This document shows, piece after piece, positions 26,931-36,688 of a stretch of DNA of 64,000 nucleotides; position 1 is the stretch's first letter; each line of letters begins with the position of its first letter. The DNA lies in the NCBI GenBank assembly GCA_019749895.1, contig JAIEPG010000002.1, forward strand, positions 197,750 to 261,749. The letters run 5' to 3'. A program made the position numbers and the translations under genes. Source of the DNA: Candidatus Babeliales bacterium (lineage in GTDB: Bacteria; Babelota; Babeliae; Babelales; RVW-14). The notes beneath the pieces were generated by a model. The model saw nothing but the letters and a program-made list of their open reading frames with translations, was not told where the DNA came from and made no database searches.

Positions 26931-28121
26931 TTAACGATCTCGTTTTGCGTCTGTGCGCTTTGTCGTTTGTTGTATTTCTGTTTCTTCATTGCTTACATGG
27001 TCATCATCGTTTGAGCTTGATTGAAGCAATGACTCAAGGCTTAATCCGTCGAACATTCTTGCAAGTTCGCTTTCTATATCAGGTAGAGTTTCGGTTCTTG
27101 CTGAACTGCGCGGTGCTTGATGGCGCTTGGTTGTTTTTACTGTTTTAGGGAATAATGCTTTCATGGTTTCTTCAAAAGCATAGTCTGTGCCAGTATTTTC
27201 TTTGCCTAGTGTTTGTCGCTTGGTTGGTTGTTTTGATGGCGTGCTTGTGTTGAGGCGTTTTGTTACCTTTATTGTGATTGATGGTAGGTGTATTTTGAGC
27301 TGCGGTGCTAGGTTTTCTAGAATGGTATACCATCCATCGTGGAGTTCTACGGTGCCGCTTTTATCTATAAGTTTCATGAGCAGTATGAGCTCAAGGCAGT
27401 TTGGCAGGTGCCATGCCTGCGCAATGCCAGTTAAAGAAAGTGTTGCGACGCTATTGGTGCTCAATCTAAAAACTTGTTTGCTGCCTTGTGCAAAGGAAAA
27501 AACCGTATTCCACTGCTTTGTATCTTCGTTGTATACACATATTTTTGCACAGTTGATATCAATAAAAATGATAATTTTTTTTGATATTTTTATTATGTTG
27601 AATCGGTCTTGACCGAGAGAGTTTCTCTTTATTACCTCATCCATGAAATCTTGTCCGACATAAAAAGAACTGATTTCTGAAAGTCTATTATTTTGTTTGT
27701 TAAAATACCAAGCACACATGAGTTTTTGTTTTGGCATGTATCCAGATGGAGTATCAGTAAACCTATTTGATTCAACAAAAACATGAGAGTCTTCAAAGAT
27801 GCTTGCTATGTGTGTGACGTCGTGACCGAGAAAAACTGGTTCTTGTGAGAGTAAAGTATGAGCCTTTGGAAGGTGGTAAAGAGCTGCTCGCATGGCTTCT
27901 TCTTCATCTTGATTCATAAAAACTGGAGGAGCGAGGTGGAGTGAATTCTGATCTAAAAATTCTTGAGCACGTGCTGTTGTACTTTTTATTCCAGGCATTG
28001 CGCTTGAACTACTTGAACTACTGCTTGATGAGCTAGTGTAGCTTGAGCTGCTTGCTGCAGGATTTGCTACTGGCAGGGCCAGCGTAAGAGCGATGAGCGA
28101 AAGTGATAAAAAGCGTTTCAT
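26931..28121 (-). CDS. Exported paralogue of WD40-like protein
   Basis: Signal peptide 1-24 beginning MKRFLSLSLIALTL, the same as the downstream protein. A Ser run (about 26-45) follows. The middle part (about 85-255) has strands typical of a degenerate propeller (FGH-type repeats are not clear). The shared C-terminal module is present at about 250-290 with LELILLMKLID and WYTILENLAP. The last 100 residues are charged low complexity ending KRTDAKRDR. The start is the ATG at 28121 behind the perfect SD AGGAGGT; a TTG at 28139 lies before the SD. It is transcribed ahead of the WD40-like gene. No function can be assigned beyond a secreted scaffold. Confidence 0.65.
   Translation of the reverse strand: MKRFLSLSLIALTLALPVANPAASSSSYTSSSSSSSSSSSAMPGIKSTTARAQEFLDQNSLHLAPPVFMNQDEEEAMRAALYHLPKAHTLLSQEPVFLGHDVTHIASIFEDSHVFVESNRFTDTPSGYMPKQKLMCAWYFNKQNNRLSEISSFYVGQDFMDEVIKRNSLGQDRFNIIKISKKIIIFIDINCAKICVYNEDTKQWNTVFSFAQGSKQVFRLSTNSVATLSLTGIAQAWHLPNCLELILLMKLIDKSGTVELHDGWYTILENLAPQLKIHLPSITIKVTKRLNTSTPSKQPTKRQTLGKENTGTDYAFEETMKALFPKTVKTTKRHQAPRSSARTETLPDIESELARMFDGLSLESLLQSSSNDDDHVSNEETEIQQTTKRTDAKRDR
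28084..28121 (-). repeat. 38-bp direct repeat, copy B (signal-peptide start)
   Basis: Identical to 26870-26907. Both copies encode the beginning of a signal peptide, so the repeat is a duplicated or converted gene start. Confidence 0.9.
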
Positions 28122-28528
28122 GGTAACCTCCTGAAACAATAAAACAAAAATTACAAACTGATAATATTAATTATATATATTTTTAAATAAAAGTAAAATG
28201 ACAATGTCGATAAAAATACAAAAATGGCCTTTTTTGAATATTTTTTTGCTTTCTTATCGAAAAATGGCAAAAACTGGCGTTTTTTAAATGGTTAAAAAAG
28301 GGTGTTTTTGTATGATTTTTCAGAGATAGGCCTGTTTGTGTTGAGCCAGTAGTGTTTTTGCTACTTTTTTGCTCCTTTAAAATCTTAAGAAAAACAGATA
28401 GAAAACTTTAGTCACTTAGTGTAGGGTGGGAATTGATTTTTCTATTTTTTGCCGTATAATTAAAAACGAATAGAAAGAGAGTTTTTTGTCAAAAATAGTT
28501 TATTTTTAACACAAAGAAGGACGATGTT
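28122..28528. other. Intergenic region between divergent secreted-protein and groESL genes
   Basis: 407 bp, AT-rich and rich in T-runs on the + strand. It holds the groES promoter (28433-28460) and, on the minus strand, a TATAAT within a TA-repeat near 28165 that could serve the divergent gene. No CIRCE inverted repeat (TTAGCACTC-N9-GAGTGCTAA) is seen, so HrcA control is not supported. No coding frame is credible. Confidence 0.6.
28433..28460 (+). promoter_or_regulatory. groESL promoter
   Basis: TTGATT (28433-28438), a 16-bp spacer and TATAAT (28455-28460). Transcription would begin about 60 nt upstream of the groES ATG, after the SD-bearing leader ending AAGAAGGACG. Confidence 0.6.
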
Positions 28529-28837
28529 ATGGCAGAGACATTTAAAGGAGCTATTAAGCCCCTCTACGACCGTGTCCTGGTTAAACGCTTAGAAAGCGAA
28601 CAAAAAACCCAAGGTGGTATCTACATTCCCGATACAGCGCAAGAAAAGACCCAGTTTGGGGCTGTTATTGCTGCCGGTGAAGGTAAATTGTTGGCCGACG
28701 GTTCATTGCGCCAACTTAAAGTTAAAGAAGGCGACAAGGTGCTTTTTGGCAAATTTTCAGGAACTGAAGTCAAAGTAAGTGGCGAAGAATTCTTGATTTT
28801 GCGCGAAGAAGAGATTCTTGGTCGTATTGAAGGTTAA
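28529..28837 (+). CDS. groES: Co-chaperonin GroES
   Basis: Ten-kDa lid of the GroEL folding chamber. 102 residues. [20 protein letters not shown] at the N-terminus, the mobile loop [16 protein letters not shown] with the hydrophobic GIYIP tripeptide region that docks GroEL, and [28 protein letters not shown] at the C-terminus are all standard. groEL follows 30 bp later in one operon. SD AAGGA. Confidence 0.97.
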   Translation: MAETFKGAIKPLYDRVLVKRLESEQKTQGGIYIPDTAQEKTQFGAVIAAGEGKLLADGSLRQLKVKEGDKVLFGKFSGTEVKVSGEEFLILREEEILGRIEG

Positions 28838-28852
28838 TTAACTTAGTTTTAA

Positions 28853-30502
<1,650 letters not shown>

Positions 30503-30529
30503 GAGTTAGTAACTCAGCATTTACGTTTA

Positions 30530-30559
30530 AAAGGGCACGATTTCTCGTGCCCTTTTTTT
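30530..30559 (+). terminator. Rho-independent terminator of groESL
   Basis: AAAGGGCACGA (30530-30540), loop TTTC, TCGTGCCC (30545-30552) and seven T. It is 28 bp after the groEL stop codon. Confidence 0.9.
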
Positions 30560-30640
30560 GTTGACTTTTCAGGTGTCTCAATTACAACATTGGAGGGATA
30601 AAATTACAAATTACGAGGTTTTATTTTTAGGAGTGTTTTT

Positions 30641-31942
30641 GTGTTGAAGAAATATTTAGTTTTGATCACCTTATTTTTTGGTTGTCCCTATGGTTTGTAT
30701 GGCGCCTTTTCTCAATTGGATAGCATGCAAATATTTCGTGCGATTGCGGGAATTGATTTTAGTATGCCTATTGGGAGTTTGTTGCAGTTAAAGGACAGCA
30801 GAAATCATATTCAATTTTTTGCTCAAAAAATAAAACCAATGGTTGATTTGGATATTTCAAGCATGTTGCCACCAGGGCAGTCAATTGTTGCTGTGGGCGG
30901 TATTGAAGGTAATGTTTTTGTTGCAAGTAATTCCGTGTCTGGCCATGGCCGCATAGATTGTTTTTTTAGAGGTCAGCGCACACGTTATCAGTACGATCAG
31001 TCTGTTCTTGCTGCTTGTTTGTGTGACAACAAAACAGGTCTTGCCGTTTTGTTGTCGGATGGCTCTCTTGATATTTGCTCGTCTGTTGATGTTTCATCTG
31101 CTAAGCGTTTGTTTATAAAACTTAACACACCGCTTACCAAGCCCCTGAAATGGGCAGATTCATTGCAATGGTTTGAAGACAAAAAATTTTTCATGTGTGT
31201 TGCTGATGAGAAGTTGTTTGGTTGGTCGCTTGAAGAAGGTTGTGGCGATAAATTGCAAGACGAATATGCGCCTGATTTATGTGCTTTGCTAGACGGTACG
31301 TTGATCATAAGCGAAGATGATAAGCTTTTTAGAGATTATTTAGATTGTGGCAAGCGTGTTGAGTTGTGTTCAGTGGCAAACGTTCAGTATCACCTCGCTT
31401 GTTCAGCTCCTGGCTGTTTTGTATTTGTAGCGGTGGCGTGTGGGTTTGGTAGTGAGGCTTGTTTAAGAGTTTTTAGTATGCTGGATAACTCTTGTGTCAT
31501 GTCTAAAAAATTGCAGCTTCCGGGTTCTGAATACGTAACCGGGCTGGCATTTATTAACAGTAATCGGGAAATTTTGCTGAGCTTTTCAAATGGGCGCATG
31601 GCTATTTTTGATTGTAAATCTCAAGAAATTACCCATACTTTTGAGAGTGGCAATCAGCACATAATCTCACATTCGTGCGATAATAAAATAGTTTTTTCCG
31701 ATCATACTTATGTTTTTACGCGCAACCCTCAAACGGGTTCGGTCAAGCGTTGGAAAGCAGGCAGTGGGTTTAATTTTGCCGAACAAGTGTTGATTTTTGA
31801 GTTGCAACGCCGGCAGGGTTTGTTTTCTCGCATGCCAAATATGCACGATACGTGGCGTCAAGTATTTGCTTGTTTGCCGGAGTCTGTTGGTGAAGAGTTG
31901 AGACGAGGGTTTTTCTGTCGTGGTGGTTGTGCAATTTTGTAG
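30641..31942 (+). CDS. Exported beta-propeller-like protein
   Basis: Signal peptide 1-21 (ITLFFGCPYGLYGA). The body (about 60-370) is rich in short strands of the propeller type, e.g. GLAVLLSDGSLDICS and REILLSFSNGRMAIFDCKS, without clear WD dipeptides. The C-terminus has the shared module, VLIFELQRRQG and WRQVFACLPESV. It is paralogous to 33501-34931 (same GIDF and propeller layout, GIDFSMPI versus GIDFEKPI near the N-terminus). The start is GTG with SD TAGGAG 7 nt upstream; a TTG is the next codon. A bidirectional terminator separates it from the convergent gene at 31994-33103. No known function. Confidence 0.65.
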   Translation: MLKKYLVLITLFFGCPYGLYGAFSQLDSMQIFRAIAGIDFSMPIGSLLQLKDSRNHIQFFAQKIKPMVDLDISSMLPPGQSIVAVGGIEGNVFVASNSVSGHGRIDCFFRGQRTRYQYDQSVLAACLCDNKTGLAVLLSDGSLDICSSVDVSSAKRLFIKLNTPLTKPLKWADSLQWFEDKKFFMCVADEKLFGWSLEEGCGDKLQDEYAPDLCALLDGTLIISEDDKLFRDYLDCGKRVELCSVANVQYHLACSAPGCFVFVAVACGFGSEACLRVFSMLDNSCVMSKKLQLPGSEYVTGLAFINSNREILLSFSNGRMAIFDCKSQEITHTFESGNQHIISHSCDNKIVFSDHTYVFTRNPQTGSVKRWKAGSGFNFAEQVLIFELQRRQGLFSRMPNMHDTWRQVFACLPESVGEELRRGFFCRGGCAIL

Positions 31943-31946
31943 CAAT

Positions 31947-31985
31947 AAAAAAAAGAGCCGCTTTTTTAAAGCGGCTCTTTTTTTT
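31947..31985. terminator. Bidirectional terminator between convergent genes
   Basis: AAAAGAGCCGCTTT and its complement AAAGCGGCTCTTTT form a long stem with a tiny loop, flanked by an A-run on one side and a T-run on the other, so it can end transcripts from both the propeller gene and the minus-strand gene. Confidence 0.88.
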
Positions 31986-31993
31986 ATAATTGT

Positions 31994-33103
31994 TTAGACG
32001 GAGCGAACTATTGTTACCCATAGCATCGAAACGAAGCTGAGTAGTGCGATCAACGTTGCTGATTCTACCGTCTCGAAAGGTTTGCTGAATGATGGGTCTA
32101 ATTCTTGGCACATATCCATGTCGGGGTTAACCATAAGACAACCAGGTCTTTGGTGGTCTTGATAACGAATGGCTCCGCGTGTTGAACTGTCCCTGAAGCG
32201 GCCATAAAATGATCCTGCTGTCCAAACAACAAGTGCCAAGGTGATAATCCCAGAGATTAACAGTGTATTTTCTTTTATAAAAGTTCCGGTTCTGCGGATG
32301 TTGTTGACGTTGACTACTCTTCTAGTGCCTGACGCAATGACTGGTAGACTTTGGATTACCATATTTCCACTCGCTAGAGCGAGCGGTGCAAGTAACCTTG
32401 TTGTTCTGGTTATTCCCCTCGTTGTTAATCTTGTTGCTGTTGCGCTAATGTGCGCAAGACGGGCGATCAAAGCTGGGCTTGTGCGCGCTACATATGCCAT
32501 TGCTTGTACGGTGATGGTGAGTGTACGCATGACGATTGGCGTTAGTTCAGGTCTGTTCTCTGCTATCCAGATGGCTGCTGTTACCATATGGCGCAATGTT
32601 TGGCCAAGAAAGTTTTTCGTTGTTCGACTTGTGTTTCTCAAGGCGGCGTCCACTGCTCTTGCTGCGGCAATTATGTGTGGCTGTGCTTGTCTTCCCGCTC
32701 TGGTTGCCAATTGTCCTAGTTCTCTAGCGGTTGTGGTTGTTAACTGTATGGTATGAGTGGGGAGAGAAGAAAAGCTGTCGCTAAATGCTTGTTTGCCTTC
32801 TGGGCTATGGAGGGCGTCAATGAGGCGTAGTTGATGATAGTTATTGTGCTCAGATAAGATGATGCTTTGTAGAAAATGGACCATTGTGTTTTGTACATCA
32901 GGCGTATTGAGCGAAAGGTTTCCGTTATTTGCAACAAAGGTTTCTACTTCGTGAGTTAGGTATTGAGCTAAGTCTCTGATACTTACTGATGATGACCCAG
33001 CGCTTGAAGAAGCTCCCGGACTTGAAGATGCGCCAAAAAGTTGGGCATGTGTAAAGTTTAATAATAAGCCAGAAATGACTAAAAGTTTTGTGATAAGTTT
33101 CAT
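31994..33103 (-). CDS. Exported or membrane hypothetical protein, Ser/Thr/Arg-rich
   Basis: Not recognised. Signal peptide 1-24 (KLLVISGLLLNFTHAQLFGA), then a Ser/Gly/Ala stretch (25-42). Residues about 125-275 are helical with repeated TxRxLxxLATRA-type patterns and many Arg and Thr, which could form a long amphipathic or coiled bundle. Two hydrophobic segments lie near the C-terminus (about 278-298 and 347-366) and could be membrane helices, with a Cys-containing loop between them. SD AGAGGTTATT, promoter at 33203-33230 and a small leader hairpin (CCAGA/TCTGG near 33130) are visible. The Ser-rich linker after the signal peptide resembles that of 26931-28121. Confidence 0.6.
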   Translation of the reverse strand: MKLITKLLVISGLLLNFTHAQLFGASSSPGASSSAGSSSVSIRDLAQYLTHEVETFVANNGNLSLNTPDVQNTMVHFLQSIILSEHNNYHQLRLIDALHSPEGKQAFSDSFSSLPTHTIQLTTTTARELGQLATRAGRQAQPHIIAAARAVDAALRNTSRTTKNFLGQTLRHMVTAAIWIAENRPELTPIVMRTLTITVQAMAYVARTSPALIARLAHISATATRLTTRGITRTTRLLAPLALASGNMVIQSLPVIASGTRRVVNVNNIRRTGTFIKENTLLISGIITLALVVWTAGSFYGRFRDSSTRGAIRYQDHQRPGCLMVNPDMDMCQELDPSFSKPFETVESATLIALLSFVSMLWVTIVRSV

Positions 33104-33202
33104 GATAATAACCTCTTAATAAAAAGAGCGCCAGATGTGTCTGGTACTCATAACCTCATTTTTTGACATAGTTTTAGCCGGGATGTAATTTCATTATTAC
33201 TA

Positions 33203-33230
33203 ATAGTATATTTTTTTCAATATTTGTCAA
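33203..33230 (-). promoter_or_regulatory. Promoter of hypothetical gene 31994-33103
   Basis: On the minus strand: TTGACA (33230-33225), a 16-bp spacer, TACTAT (33208-33203). The -35 is perfect. It implies a leader of about 90 nt. Confidence 0.55.
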
Positions 33231-33412
33231 GTTGTAGTACTGCTTATTTAATGGAAAACGCGCTATTTGATGTAAAAAACGCAATTTTTAAGGCTAGAAA
33301 TATGAGAAAAGACTAAAAAACAGGTCAATGTGAGTTTAATAATAATAGTACTTTTGGGGCTATTTTGCCCTTTTTTTAAGCACATTCTTTTTTGATGTTG
33401 AGGTAGTCTAGC

Positions 33413-33453
33413 CCGGCTTTTTACTTGTCATCAAAACCTGCACATGATACCCT
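33413..33453 (+). repeat. Duplicated 41-bp promoter element, copy A
   Basis: Matches 34953-34993 at 39 of 41 positions. It includes TTGTCA (33425-33430), a 17-bp spacer and TACCCT (33448-33453), so it looks like a complete promoter for the propeller gene at 33501. Confidence 0.75.
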
Positions 33454-33500
33454 GGAGAGCAAAATTTTTTAGGCCACCAGTAAGTTTTTAGGAGAATGCG

Positions 33501-34931
33501 ATGATTAAATCAAACCTGCTTATGTTTTTGCTTCTGGCTATGTGTGGCCAGCGGGTGCTTGGAGTTCCCACTGCTTCAGGTTCAGTAACTATTTTAGAGC
33601 GTGGTATTGATTTTGAAAAGCCCATACCGCAAGATTTGCGCAATCTACAAAAAGGCTCTCTCGAGCATAGGGCCCTTGCGGCAGATGTGCTGCCGCTTGA
33701 GATCTTGGAGGTGGAGAAAGGAGGTTTTCACCACGGCGGCTTTTTTGATGATAACCGGTTTTGGACTATGCGAGAGAGCGGAGAATTTCATATATGGCAT
33801 TTTAATGGTGAATCACTTTCTTTAGTAAAAGAGGCATTTTTTGGAGATGCTTTAGTGGCGGCATTCTTAAATGCCGAAAAAACACATCTTATAAAAGTTT
33901 CGGGTGATGAAATTCTAACGATTATAAATTTAGCAGACAGTTTGGTCGAAAATGAAATCGAGTTGCCAGCCGGAATGTGGGATGCTATCGACATACGTTA
34001 TTTCTATAAAAAAATTATTTTCCTTGCCGCAGAGTTATCGTTTGATGATGATACCAAAAAAAAGGGATGGTTGTTGTGGGACTTGCAAGCAAATGCCAAT
34101 CATCTTATGATGTTCAAAGAAATTGAGAAGGCAGATGAGTTAGCATTTCTGCCAGCTGCAAGCGCCGTGATTATGGCCTGCGATGGTGAGTTGACATGGA
34201 TTTCTCTCAACGATAAAAAAGGTCATGTTTTTGGTGAATACCCTGAACCATTAACTGCTTTGTTTTGTTTTGGAGATGAAAAATTTCTTGTGGCAGTTGG
34301 TCGTTCAACTGTTCAATTTTTTTCACGAGAGCATCATGATATGTCGTTTACGTTGCTTGGAACTATTGTTTCAGATGATGAAGACAATCAGCCTATTGTT
34401 GGTTTTGCATTAACGAATGGCGGTCAACATTGTATTATAAGACACGCCGAGACAGAATATTCAGAAATTTTTGATGTAAAAACGAAAAAGCGTATAGCAA
34501 CAATTAAGCTGGTGACATACTCTTTTGATGGAGCCCCAAACCAGGAATACTTTTTGGGCTGTAATGAAAACGAGGACTTGGTTGTAAAGCACCGAAAAAA
34601 AGATGATGCAGATATTTTTGATATTACAAAAGATTATGATGGAGTTGAACTTTGGGCCGCCGGCACTTATTTTACTCCTGTTCAACAATGTTTGCTCAGA
34701 GAATTACAGATGCTCCCTGCTTCAAATCGCTTAAACCTTTCGCGTGAATGGATAGAGGTTTTTGAAGGTTTGCCAGTCTTGATAAAAGAAAAATATCGAG
34801 GCAATATTCAATCCCTTTTACAAAAAGTTTCTGAACCAGTTGAGTCATCAAGCTTGAGTACCGGCACGCTGGTGGCAGCCGCAGTGTTGTGTGGGCTTGT
34901 TATTCTTGGTTCTTATGGGTTGAGTTGCTAA
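33501..34931 (+). CDS. Exported propeller-like protein with C-terminal membrane anchor
   Basis: Signal peptide 1-21 (FLLLAMCGQRVLGV). The body (about 60-390) consists of strand repeats such as NRFWTMRESGEFHIWHFNG and KKGWLLWDLQAN, consistent with a degenerate beta-propeller. The shared C-terminal module follows (CLLRELQMLP and WIEVFEGLPVLI), then a single membrane helix (about 452-474, TLVAAAVLCGLVILGSYG) ending in Cys. The acidic composition differs from the paralogue at 30641-31942. SD TAGGAG, promoter element at 33413. No function can be assigned. Confidence 0.65.
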   Translation: MIKSNLLMFLLLAMCGQRVLGVPTASGSVTILERGIDFEKPIPQDLRNLQKGSLEHRALAADVLPLEILEVEKGGFHHGGFFDDNRFWTMRESGEFHIWHFNGESLSLVKEAFFGDALVAAFLNAEKTHLIKVSGDEILTIINLADSLVENEIELPAGMWDAIDIRYFYKKIIFLAAELSFDDDTKKKGWLLWDLQANANHLMMFKEIEKADELAFLPAASAVIMACDGELTWISLNDKKGHVFGEYPEPLTALFCFGDEKFLVAVGRSTVQFFSREHHDMSFTLLGTIVSDDEDNQPIVGFALTNGGQHCIIRHAETEYSEIFDVKTKKRIATIKLVTYSFDGAPNQEYFLGCNENEDLVVKHRKKDDADIFDITKDYDGVELWAAGTYFTPVQQCLLRELQMLPASNRLNLSREWIEVFEGLPVLIKEKYRGNIQSLLQKVSEPVESSSLSTGTLVAAAVLCGLVILGSYGLSC

Positions 34932-34952
34932 GCTTTTAACTGATTTTTGTAA

Positions 34953-34993
34953 CCGGTTTTTTGCTTGTCATCAAAACCTGCACATGATACCCT
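34953..34993 (+). repeat. Duplicated 41-bp promoter element, copy B
   Basis: Second copy of the element at 33413, with TTGTCA (34965-34970), 17-bp spacer and TACCCT (34988-34993). It stands about 40 bp upstream of the transporter ATG at 35032. Confidence 0.75.
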
Positions 34994-35031
34994 AGAAACA
35001 AATATTATTCACACAAAAACAAGGAATTTTT

Positions 35032-36204
35032 ATGGCTCTGCGCATTTCTTTGCCCATGCGGTTATTGTTGGTAATTGTTGGTGTTCTTCTTTTGGGCAAT
35101 TTAGTGCCAGTTGCGGCTACGCAGTTCTTTTTTACTATCAGTTTGGTGTTTAAAGAACTTCTTGGCTTTTTGTTACCATTCGTTATTTTTTCATTTGTTC
35201 TTTCCGGTATTCTTTCGCTTAAAAGCAGAGCGCCGTTAATTTTGGGCATTTTGATTGCCAGTGTTTTTCTTTCCAACTTTGTTGTTGCACTAGCAACGTA
35301 TGGGGCGGTGATTTTTTTGGCGCCAAGTTTAATTGGTTCAATGGCTACCGATGTTGTTGGCCAGTGTGCCGTAGTAAAGCCGCTTTTTGCTTTCAACTTG
35401 CCAACACTCATTCGTTCAGAGCATGCGCTTTTGTTGGCGCTGGGGCTTGGCATACTTGGTTCATTTAAGCGTTGGCCGCAGGGTGAGCGCATGGTTATGG
35501 GCCTGAAAAGTTTTATTGAAAAGTTTTTGCTTAACTATTTTATACCACTGTTGCCGCTTTACGTTGTGGGCTTTTTGCTCAAAATGAATTATGAAGGTGT
35601 TTTTGTATCGCTCATTCAGCAGTACAGCGGTGCTTTCATTTTGATTGTTGCTATTCAATTAAGCTTCTTGGCGGTCTATTATTTCTTGGCTGCTCACTGC
35701 TCGTGGGACAAGGCGCTGCACGCAATTAAAAACGCATTACCAAGTTATTTGACTGCTTTTGGTACCATGTCGAGCACGGCTACGGTTCCAGTTTCGGTTG
35801 AGTGTGCGGTAAAAAACACGCACAACCGCCCGTTGGCGCAAGTTGGTATGCCCATCATGGCCAACGTTCATTTGTTGGGCGACAGCATTAGTACGCCAAT
35901 TTTGGCAATTATTTCTATGCATCTTTTTTTGGGATACGTGCCAAACTTTACCCAATATTTTGTTTTTGTTCTTTATTTTGGGATTAGCATGTTTGCCGTT
36001 TCAGGAATTCCTGGTGGCGGTATTATTGTCATGATTCCTATCTTAAAATCGGTACTGGGCTTTACGCCCTCAATGATCAGTTTAATTACGGCTCTGTATT
36101 TGTTGCTCGACTCATTTGGTACTGCTGCCAATGTGATGGGCGATGGGGCATTGATTATGGTCATTAATCGTATTTTGAAAAAATTTGGGATCTCGTCGGA
36201 ATAA
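35032..36204 (+). CDS. Dicarboxylate/amino acid:cation symporter (DAACS family)
   Basis: Inner-membrane secondary transporter of the SDF/GltP-DctA-SstT family that takes up glutamate, C4-dicarboxylates or neutral amino acids with Na+ or H+. About eight helices plus two re-entrant loops. The first serine-rich loop reads GTMSSTATVPVSVECA and the second hairpin region SGIPGGGIIVMIP; the ligand helix is LDSFGTAANVMGDG, with NVMGD as the cation and substrate site. At 390 residues it is slightly short. Substrate cannot be fixed from sequence, but import of amino acids fits a host-dependent life. SD AAGGA; driven by the duplicated promoter at 34953. Confidence 0.9.
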   Translation: MALRISLPMRLLLVIVGVLLLGNLVPVAATQFFFTISLVFKELLGFLLPFVIFSFVLSGILSLKSRAPLILGILIASVFLSNFVVALATYGAVIFLAPSLIGSMATDVVGQCAVVKPLFAFNLPTLIRSEHALLLALGLGILGSFKRWPQGERMVMGLKSFIEKFLLNYFIPLLPLYVVGFLLKMNYEGVFVSLIQQYSGAFILIVAIQLSFLAVYYFLAAHCSWDKALHAIKNALPSYLTAFGTMSSTATVPVSVECAVKNTHNRPLAQVGMPIMANVHLLGDSISTPILAIISMHLFLGYVPNFTQYFVFVLYFGISMFAVSGIPGGGIIVMIPILKSVLGFTPSMISLITALYLLLDSFGTAANVMGDGALIMVINRILKKFGISSE

Positions 36205-36688
36205 TTTTTCGCCGTGTCATTTTTTTTATTGCACGAACAGAGTATTGATTTTTTGTATGAATAATATAAAACCTTACCATCATCAAAATCTTATTTTGTC
36301 GTAAAAGTGGCAACGCCCTTCCAGCCAAATTTTTTTTAGAAAAAATGTATGTTGGTAAAAAACAAGTTTGGTTTTTGATAAAAAATAATACAAAAAATAT
36401 TTAACGTTACTAAATTTTTTTGTTCTTATTTTTTCAAAAATCAGCTTGAAATTTTTTATTGAAAAACATTGAAAAGTAGCGCTGTTACGGCATCTTTTAG
36501 ATAATTAAAATTTTGTTTGATTGTGTGGGGGTAACCTGCTAGATTATACTCCAGATTTGAAAAGAGAGAATTTTCTTTTTGAAAATGAAAAAAAATAAAA
36601 GCAAAAAAAGGGGGGCTCTCGGGGTAGTGAGCCATTACAACCTAAGACCATAAAGTGTGAACGTAAAAATGTTGAAGAAAGGAATAGC
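36205..36688. other. Intergenic region and long leader upstream of nrdA
   Basis: 484 bp without a credible gene. The first 300 bp are strongly AT-rich. A promoter candidate lies at 36521-36550, followed by a leader of about 130 nt containing A-runs and a possible hairpin GGCTC/GAGCC near 36615-36632. No recognisable NrdR boxes or cobalamin riboswitch are seen. Confidence 0.5.
36521..36550 (+). promoter_or_regulatory. Putative nrdAB promoter
   Basis: TTGTGT (36521-36526), an 18-bp spacer and TATACT (36545-36550), upstream of the nrdA leader. Moderate consensus match. Confidence 0.45.

Larger units (their letters stand above)
33104..33500. other. Divergent intergenic region with two promoters
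   Basis: 397 bp without a credible coding frame. It carries the minus-strand promoter (33203-33230), the plus-strand promoter within a 41-bp duplicated element (33413-33453), and an AT-rich middle with T-runs. A small inverted repeat (CCAGAtgtgTCTGG) lies in the minus-strand leader. Confidence 0.6.

Noticed and set aside
28140-28528. CIRCE or sigma32 control of groESL
   Set aside because: No CIRCE inverted repeat is visible, and the promoter found fits sigma70 consensus better.
36550-36688. Riboswitch or NrdR site in the nrdA leader
   Set aside because: No cobalamin riboswitch core or NrdR box pair can be recognised; only a short hairpin with mismatches is present.
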